This document shows, piece by piece, positions 56,131 through 64,000 of a stretch of 64,000 bases of DNA. The translations under genes and the position numbers were made by a program. Source of the stretch: Valencia hispanica (Eukaryota; Chordata; Actinopteri; Cyprinodontiformes; Valenciidae); contig OY747723.1 in the NCBI GenBank assembly GCA_963556495.2, forward strand, positions 10,634,501-10,698,500. The letters run 5' to 3'. The notes under the pieces are model-generated. The model did no database searches. It saw nothing but the letters and a program-made list of their open reading frames with translations, and had not been told where the DNA came from. Each line of letters starts with the position of its first letter. The first letter of the stretch is position 1.

Positions 56131-57370
56131 TTTCACTCTTTATCTTCCAACTACATTTTGATATCATAGACAACTTGAAGTAGATTACTTTTCTAGGTGG
56201 GAAACAAATTGTCACCTTTCAACCATATTTAGATATCGACATTTTCATATAGACATCTTATTTAGGGTAAATAAGATGTTTTTATAACCTTTCATACTAA
56301 CTACATTTAGGCAGAATTGGCATTTTAATGTAGATCTCTTTTCTGTGTTGTAAAATCCATTTAACCATGTTTAGACATTACTGGACATCTCTTACACCTC
56401 AGGTGTTCTACATTATAAAACATCTTCACACCATTTGGGTAGATATGCTTTCTGCTTGTTAAATATAACAGTTTTACATTTTACTTTCTAACCACATAAC
56501 AATATTATTTTTAGATTTTTATAGCCAGTTACCTTTCAAGCACATTTAGATATAATTGATGTATTCCTTTGGACGTCAGTCTTTCTACCTTTTCCTTTTC
56601 AGTACTAGACCTAGCAAAAGTATGTGTCTTCATGTAGATGTATGAATGTAGCTTGCCATCACCGGTGTGGGTATGTATGCGTGAATGAGTGAATGACTGA
56701 ATGTAGTGTGAAGCGCTTTGGGGTCCTCAAGGACTAAATAAAGTGCTATACAAGTACAGGCCATTTAGATTTTTCTACCCTGTAAGAAAATTGTCTTTTC
56801 CCTTAAGAAGCAATTGTAGATCTCACTTTAAACCTACAATTAGACGCCTTTTCTACGTTGCAGGTAAAACCTCTTTTCCTTTTTTGATGTTTTTGCTAAA
56901 GTAAAATGTAATTTGTTTTTATAAAGACTTATTTTTCAGCAGTAGAAAAATATTTCTTTAATTTGTATGACATATTGTTAATATTTTCATAATTACATAT
57001 TTTTTCATTTTATTATTTTTCAGGCATTTTAAGTTTTCAATGGGACATTTTCTTGTTGATTTCATTTCCACATTGGACAAATACTGTTTAACCATGTGCT
57101 TTTCAGCCGATATAGCTATCTTCATCCAGATGTCTTCTACATCTTTTCAGCCACATTTAGGTATTGTAAAAATAAAAAAAGAAATCCTGTTTATTTTAAA
57201 AGCACAGTTAGACTTCATGGACATCGTGTACATTTATTTTTTTTGCATTTTAAAGAACATTAAATGTATTTAGATGTCACTAGGTGTCTTTGTGTATAAC
57301 TTGTAAATTTATCTTCACCTTTCAGATTTCATCCACTTTTTTAGTAGATTTTAAAGTTAGTCATCTTTAT
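56130..57370. repeat. Degenerate minisatellite, about 48-76 bp period
   Basis: A phrase like CTTTCAACCACATTTAGATAT recurs, altered, near 56216, 56291, 56346, 56422, 56483, 56531, 56827, 57144 and 57250. It is usually followed by a phrase like CATTTTNATGTAGATCTCTT and then TTCTA. Units are irregular and diverged. A SINE tail interrupts it. Confidence 0.6.
56655..56768 (+). mobile_element. SINE 3' fragment
   Basis: GCTTGCCATCACCGGTGTG, then AGTGTGAAGCGCTTTGGGGT and AAAGTGCTATACAAGTACAG, ending CCATTTA: the tail of the tRNA-SINE type seen at 54727, inserted into the minisatellite. Confidence 0.75.
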
Positions 57371-60300
57371 TAGTTAAAAGGCATTGAATAATGTTTCTTT
57401 ACTATAGAAATGTATAAAAAAAAAGAAACAAAAGAAAGAAATGTATAATAAGTAAGTACAACAACTAGATTGCACTGGCACCAAAACATGAGATAAGTCT
57501 GAAAACAAATAAATAAAAGGACTAGTTACTAAAGTTCATAAATGAACAGACTGTATCGTTCCGGTCACATAAACAAGTTTGATACATTTTTAATTTCTTT
57601 TTCAAGTGCATTTTCAAACCCACATATCAGAAAAAGACCATATTTTTTAGCATTATCATTAAATAAAATCTATTTTCTGGCAAATATTGTGGCTATATCT
57701 CTTTGTACCTTTTATTGTCGATGAAGGTGAAAGAATATAATCTGTTTTAGTGCAGACAAAACATTTTGTTTAGGGCAATTAGGATAGATAACAAGGAAAA
57801 TTGTTTCTTTATACATGCTTATATTGACAACATAAAAAGAGAGAAAATATTTCAGATGTTAAATATTGATGGCTCCAAACAAGTCTCTCAATTTGGTTTT
57901 TATAGCATACAGTGCTTATAGATCCCATGTAATCCCTGAAATGTACTGAAATGAAAATATTTTTGCAAAGTTTCAGACTGTAAATTTATCCTAATCTGCG
58001 CTGGATGCTGGTTTTAGAGGCCGGCAGAGGTTCGAGAGATGAGTGGCAGGGATTCTGCCGCCAGCTGTCCCCCAATCTCCCAGAGGAGACCAGATTACGT
58101 AAAAAGCCTTAATCCGGGTTTAAGACCCAGGCCAGCAGTGCAGGTCCTCTTCAGGGGCAGAAAAAAAGGGAGGGAGGGAGGATAAAAAAATGTATGCTGA
58201 GATTAAATCAATGGTTTCATCTTGGAAGCAAAGAAGGTGCTTAAAAAGGTGCAAATTTATTTCTAAAACCAGATGAGCAACTCCCTGACAGAGATAAAAA
58301 CCTCAAAGACCCTCCTTCCCTCCAATTAAGAGCCAAATTCAGCTCTGAATCTAGGTCAACTAAAAATTTCATCTGCTAGACCTCAAAGATGGTAATAGCG
58401 GCATTTTAACAGTTTCATTCTGCTCATGCATCATAAAAAATGGGGTCAAGGGCCTGTGAATCATTGGCGCCAAATACCTTCCAGCATTTTGGAAAAAAAA
58501 TTTTGAAACTAGATTTGACTGGGGTTCACTGGGAAGTCGTTAAGAGTAAAAATGCAGATAGAGATATGGCAGGGAATTTTTCCTGACATCTGATGGGGAA
58601 AGTGGGTCATGTTCAGTGCTGCAGCGCTGCTAGCCTCCTCTTCTATTGAATTAATCACGCTTTACGCTCGGCTGAGCAACGCAGTGCACAAAATGGCTCC
58701 CTCCTCCTCTGTCCTCCATCGCCTCAGCCACAAAAAAGACTCAAGAGTCGCTCTTGAAGAACCTAAATCTGTGATCTCTGCCATCCCTTGACCTCCTTCC
58801 TCTTTAGTTGCTGCCAACAATGAGGAGACGCTCACACTGTATGCAGAACCATCAGTGTGTGAATGATGGAAAATTACAAATGGTGGAGAGAACAAGGAAG
58901 GAGGTTGTTCGTAAATGTTAAATGGACAAGGAACTTTTAAGGAAGTCTGGATTCTAAAAAGTTTATAAACAGAAAAGGTGGTTCATGTTTTTAAGCCTTT
59001 TTGCTTTGGCCTCTTTATTCAAAGATTATCACTGTTTCAGATGTTTAAATTTGTTTATTCTCAATGAGTAACTTCCTTACTTTTGGTCTAATACGGATTT
59101 ATTTCCATACAACGCTGATTCTATGCTCCTTTTACAGCTTCTACATGCAAAGATTTTATCACCAGGAATACTTGTTGCTGTTTAAAATGTAGAGAAATGG
59201 TTTCAGGAGCTGCTGCTTTTTCACAAAAAGTCACTCTTGGTGTGTTCTTTCTATATACACCATGAAACCAAAGAAAATTCAAAATTTATTTTATGTCATT
59301 GCACATTGGTTCACTTAATGCGAGAAAAATGTAACTATTGTTCAGTCAATGGAGATAATGCGGTGTTGGTTAATAACGGTGCAGGCTGAAAGGGAACAGA
59401 TGTAAATTCTTGTAAGGAAAATCAATAAAGTGGTCTAATCCAGACCAAAGCATTTATCATCTGCTCTGTCCTGAGTCATACATTTTACAGATATGTCAAT
59501 CTGGACAGTCCTAACCCTTTTTAATTATTGAAGCAAGATAAATCCCCAAATGTTGAATTTGTACATTAAAATGAGGCATTAAAAAAGTGTAAGGCCTTGA
59601 AATTTCTCTGATGCAATCCCTTTTGGAGTTTTTGTCTTTCAATCAAATGTGAGCCCTCTTAACTCTGACCTGCATGCAGAAATGCATGTTTACACATGGA
59701 AAATCAATTTCCAAACCTTAAAATAAAAAGGTGCAGAAAATACTAAATTAAATGCTAAACTAAATAAATTAAATGCAGGAGGATATAGCACCACTTGGCA
59801 TCTTTTTCTTTGACATAAATGCTTAAAATTTAGCAGTTTGCTGTAACGTTCGCCGAGTTAAAGCTTGCAATGTTAAATGTTTGTGTCCATCATCATTTCA
59901 CCAATTCTTGGACGTGTTTGAGCTCCAATTAGGTGTGAACAAAAGGGAAATTAGGAAGCATGTAGGGCAGCAGAGGGGGACTGCAGTGGGGGAACTCTTT
60001 GAGCCATATGTTCTGTATCAAAGGAGCAACTTTGAGGAAAATGTGAGAAAAACCTCTGAGTTAAAATTTTGGAGGAGGAAGGGGATGAATAATTGTTGCT
60101 GCCGTCTGCTGTCAGAGAAGGTAACTGATCAAGTAGATGTGAGGAGTTGAGCTATTCGCTCTTAGTTTCCTGGTATATGAGCAGCTCTCGTCTCGTCTGG
60201 CTTTTGTTTTATGCGACAAAGCAGGGGAGTGGGGGGGGGGGGGGGGCGTCCGCCCAGTCGGCCTTCCTATGCAGTGCTATGACAGTCCTCTCAGGAGCTG

Positions 60301-61329
60301 TCAGTCCAGATCAGCAGCCCAGTATCCTGACATCTCAACCTAAATCACAATCAAAGCAGCAGCTTCCTCAAGAAGCCAAACTGGAGGACCCACCCGACAA
60401 CGAAGACAGCCAACAATCACAGAGAGACTTCGAAGCTACCTTATGCACCTCTGGCGTGTAGAGGAAGAGCCATCAGAATGGAGGCACACCATGTTGTGCC
60501 CCAAATAGCAGCGCTAAGTCGGCCATTTTAGATTTTCCACAGTTTGTAATGTGAGATCAGTGGTTGTCAAAAAGTCATGGCTCCATACGCCAAGATTCCC
60601 TTGAGCGCTTATGTGGAACAAACAAAAACGTTCCCATTTCCTTTGCTTCTACTCTTTTTTCACATTTCAACTTTTTCACCTCACAGAGATGATATCTCAG
60701 CTTTTCATCCGAACAAAGCAGTAATTCAGGTTAGATTTCAGAAAAATCACGGATGACTTTTTTAAAATAATACCCAGCAATTAGACAAGCTTCAGTGCTA
60801 ATATCTGCATGAATATAATCAGAATAACGACCTCATCAATTGTGTGTCAACAAATCTTTTCTATAGATTATACGGCTATTACAATAAAATAGCTTGTGCT
60901 TGAAGCAAAGACAATTAGTTAAACAATGATAATCACTGGACGTCTGAAAGCAAAATCGACAGACTGAAAATCTGACCATTCTTTTAGGGAAAAACAAAAG
61001 ATTCCTACCCAGCACGATTTCATCAAGTTAGGGTTTGTCAAAGAAAGCATTTAAAATGGTTTGATTTGAAAAGAAGACAGCTGCATTGGGTAAGTTACCA
61101 AGTTAATTCATTATTGATGGTTTTTCCCATATTAACGAAGAACCCAGAAATTCAAGTTTTCCAGAGTTTGAAGCCTTTGCAATACCAACAACCAAGCAAG
61201 AACTTAAATTATTTCTGTCCAAAAACTTTAAATAAGTATTGCATTTAAATGTTAGTTTTCTAAACAGAGTATTGTTTTAAAAAATAAAAAACAGAAGCCG
61301 TGATTAGAACCAGAAAAAAAAGAGTATAC
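57371..61329. other. 5' intron DNA, candidate conserved non-coding
   Basis: Largely repeat-free by eye. GC-balanced islands at about 58000-58160, 58290-58500 and 59330-59500 look like possible conserved elements, but this is only an impression. A G run (60228-60247) is present. Short frames here have no recognisable motif. Confidence 0.3.
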
Positions 61330-61535
61330 CTTTTCGCAGAGCAGGATACAGTAGCTAACGACCACTTTCGCCGCTGAAGAATTAAAAATTGCACAGGGAA
61401 AATGTTTTCTCCACCTCCCCACGCACCTCTTCCTTTTGCTCTGATCAGAAAAAACTCTGCCACTCTATTGGCCAATCCAGCTGGAGTCACGTGAACGACC
61501 CAACGGACACGTGACACTTCTCGAATTTATATGAC
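61330..61535 (-). promoter_or_regulatory. pcbp3: Candidate pcbp3 promoter and non-coding exon
   Basis: On the minus strand: a TATA-like TATAAAT at 61531-61525, two CACGTG E-boxes (61508-61513 and 61488-61493), a palindromic ATTGGCCAAT (61467-61476, an inverted CCAAT pair), then about 140 bp and a good donor GCGAAAAG|GTATAC at 61330. This layout fits a TATA-dependent first exon spliced to the acceptor at 55146, a 6.2-kb intron. If TATA drives initiation, the CCAAT and one E-box lie downstream of the start, which is unusual, so a start nearer 61450 is an alternative. Confidence 0.4.
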
Positions 61536-64000
61536 GAAACCGACTCGCATACTTGTCAAGTGAGGTTTGTGTTGCGAGTGTTTTGTTTTGTAAATAGGCT
61601 GTGTGATGAGAGAGGGGTAGTTTGGGTGACCATCACCCACCGCCTTATATACCCTCCCCTTTTTTATTTCCCTGAGATGCATCAAAAAAGGGGGACATGC
61701 CCAATGAGGCACATGGGCATTGCAGGGGCATGTCTGTGAATGATGGGCTAGTCTGAATCAGAACTTTAGCCTGAAGGGGCATTCGGAATTCACAAAGCCA
61801 TCGTCCTTGTTATTGGTAATGACAAGTGACACAAAAACAGCTCAGAGAAACCGGGCCAGAACTTCCTGGCGCAACCAAACGCCTTAAAACCTGCACACTC
61901 ACTCCCTTCTCCTGCTATTTAATCTGTTTCCCTCTGAGGGCGTGTACGTCCAGAATTACAGAGCTTTGGAGGAACATCCGTCCAGATTTTTTCCAATCCA
62001 GTACAAATCCAGCCCTCATTTCAGATGGACAGTTGTGGATAGCTTAATCTCTCATCATAGGGGTTGAACAGCAGCAGAAGCACTTGAAAAAAGGAGGGTT
62101 AGGATGTCTGGATTAGGGGCAATGCAGACAAAGGAAAACACGTTTCACCTCGTCAATTGTTTTCATTCAGCGCAGATGCTCAGCATACAGAAATGTATCT
62201 GCTTTTAATTTGTGCATGGTAATCATTCCTTACCTATCCACCCAACTGTAAAATGGCCCTTGGGAGAAAATACAAATAGAGCATTAAATCTGTTTCACAA
62301 TGAATCAGAAGAAGCAAAGAAAGAGTGAGTGGATCGCCACACCAGGCAAAAGCTGCTCTACAATAAAACTTCTCAAAGACTGGTTTGAACGTGGAAACAA
62401 GAAATAATATACATTACATCCCAACTATCTCTAATCTTTCATTGAGCTAAACGCACTCGTCTGGTGAAAGTTACAAAAATAACTTTTCAGAGGAAGAGAA
62501 TAAGTCCTTGTAAATAAATCATACATGGCTCAGAAGCAACCCCTGGACCACCTCAATATAGGTCTTAGATATTGGCTGTTTAAATCTAAAACATACAGGC
62601 TAAAAAAAGCTTATTTATTTCTAGCTTTTTAAGACCTTTAGATTAACCTTTAGTAGGGTCTTACAACATAGTTATGAAATCCAAATTAACTAAAAAAAAA
62701 CTTGGATTACAATAAGTGTTAAATTATTTTATTGTTATTGTGTTCATCTAATGTCAGTAGACTAGCTGTTGAATCAAATAGCTGTGATTAAAAATCAACC
62801 AATGATACTGAGTTAAGCTAAAACTTTGCTTGACTAAAACAACATTATCTTTTGTTCTTTATGTTCCTAATGCCAGTAGCTCCAAGAGTTGTGTTTCAAA
62901 ACCAACAGGCAAAAGTTTTGTTATATCAGATTTGCAAGGCCACACTCATGAAACTAAGTTTGATGAGTTGTATGAAGGATACTGACAGATGTAAAATAGC
63001 TTTTGTAGGCCCAGTTACTAATGTCTACTTTGAAGTTTTAAATTGCATATCACCATGGGCACCAATTTACAGTTCTACAGAGTTTTACCAACCCATACTC
63101 ACATGTACCCATTAAGATGATTTTTAAACCAGACCTGTTACCCGTGGTTATTTGCCAACTAAATCCAGAAACGGCCAACCCGTTGATAAAAACTTGTAAC
63201 CCGACCAGTGACTCGACACTGACACACTACGGTTTATAACTGTCTTGATTGTGCTGTGTGTCTGTTTGTGTGAATTAGTGAGGCATCTTCTTTTACAGAA
63301 CTTGCTTAAAATAAAATTTACATAGTTTTAGTGAAAGTTATGGATCAACGAGGCTTTATGCTTTTATTTAACAAAATTATTGAATCTGCCTAGAAGGTAG
63401 AGAGGTAGCAGAGTCGTTTTCTGGTTAAAAGTGCCCACTAATCTCTGTTATCTTCGGTCGCTCTGGGTTAGGTCAGTAAGCTCGTAGCTACATGGGCTCA
63501 GAGTTTGATGTGTGTCAATCATTTGACCCCAACCTCACAGCCCGACTCTAGGCTCCATCTCTTTGCCCTTTTTATTTTTATTATCCGGGCGAGAGAAGAC
63601 TCGTGATGCGCCTATGGGACTTAAATTCAGCTCCTCAAAAACCTACAGGTGACGTCACGGAGACGCTGTCCATTTTATATATAAGAATTGATTTCTGGAC
63701 AGAGATAAATTATCGTAGGATAAACAATTTAAGTATTGGTTTCATTGTCTATTTTACTGTGTTTTTGCTGCATTTGTTGGATCAAACTGCTTGGGTACAA
63801 ACAGTGTGTAGACAGTGTTTTATTATTATTATTTTATTATTTTAATCATGCAATGTGAGCTCTGTTTTACCAGAATTTTACTTTAATCTCCTGTCACTAA
63901 GCTACACAAAATGGTCCGTTACCCAAGCATAATGCAAGATGCCATTAATGCTAAAAATAGCCCAGTGAGCCAGCAACTCAAAAAAAATTTTTATGGTGAG
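61536..64000. other. Upstream flank, nothing recognised
   Basis: Non-coding by eye. A TTATATA near 61644 and a consensus cAMP-response word TGACGTCA at 63650-63657, with TTTATATATAAG downstream, could mark another start region. No exon identified. Confidence 0.35.

Noticed and set aside
59881..60461. Two adjacent open frames of 89 and 104 codons
   Set aside because: Poor start context, a poly-G run inside the second, no domain; probably chance.
61460..61515. Carbohydrate-response element (two spaced E-boxes)
   Set aside because: The spacing between CACGTG words is 14 bp, not the 5 bp expected.

Overview
The window is vertebrate nuclear DNA, almost certainly from a ray-finned (teleost) fish. 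It has an intron-rich vertebrate gene on the minus strand and a dense, nested load of the transposon classes typical of fish: Tc1-like, PIF/Harbinger-like, L1/Tx1-like and L2-like LINEs, DIRS, Ty3-type LTR elements and tRNA-derived SINEs. Nothing looks bacterial. I cannot name the species.

The only host gene recognised is pcbp3 (poly(C)-binding protein 3, three KH domains), minus strand. Twelve coding exons run from the ATG at 55069-55067 to the stop at 10643-10641, about 329 codons. All junctions are GT-AG and the reading frame closes across every intron. A candidate TATA/CCAAT promoter with a non-coding first exon lies near 61330-61535. A candidate polyadenylation signal near 7690 would give a 3' UTR of about 3 kb. 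The other reading frames longer than 60 codons are transposon remnants or chance frames.

Layout. 1-2592: decayed retroelement (integrase end, then an env-like frame) broken by a SINE and by a Harbinger element carrying a MADF exon. 2700-7291: L1-like LINE copy A (+). 7292-10640: pcbp3 3' region. 10641-30105: pcbp3 exons 12 to 5, whose introns hold a DIRS element (13.1-16.9 kb), a short non-autonomous LTR element (18039-19984), a foldback element with another MITE in its arm (20381-21258) and a 4.6-kb ACTAGT-rich palindromic element (23199-27832). 30106-54350: a 24-kb intron holding a Tc1-like element split by an L2-like LINE, then a Ty3-type retrotransposon with both LTRs (34623-49601). That Ty3 copy is itself split by an unclassified 3.4-kb insertion carrying an SGNH-hydrolase remnant and by L1-like copy B (-). 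Next come a Tc1-like remnant and a 2.3-kb inverted-repeat element containing a 1.5-kb solo LTR. 54351-55145: exons 4 to 1. 55146-64000: 5' intron, degenerate minisatellite and candidate promoter.

The most unusual structure is the ACTAGT element. It is a palindrome built at three scales: the 6-bp word, hairpins of two words around three bases, and kilobase arms. It has matching termini TATGGAAAGCC and an apparent 6-bp target duplication (CTTCGG), and I see no coding capacity in it. Nested insertions elsewhere let relative ages be read directly from the sequence.
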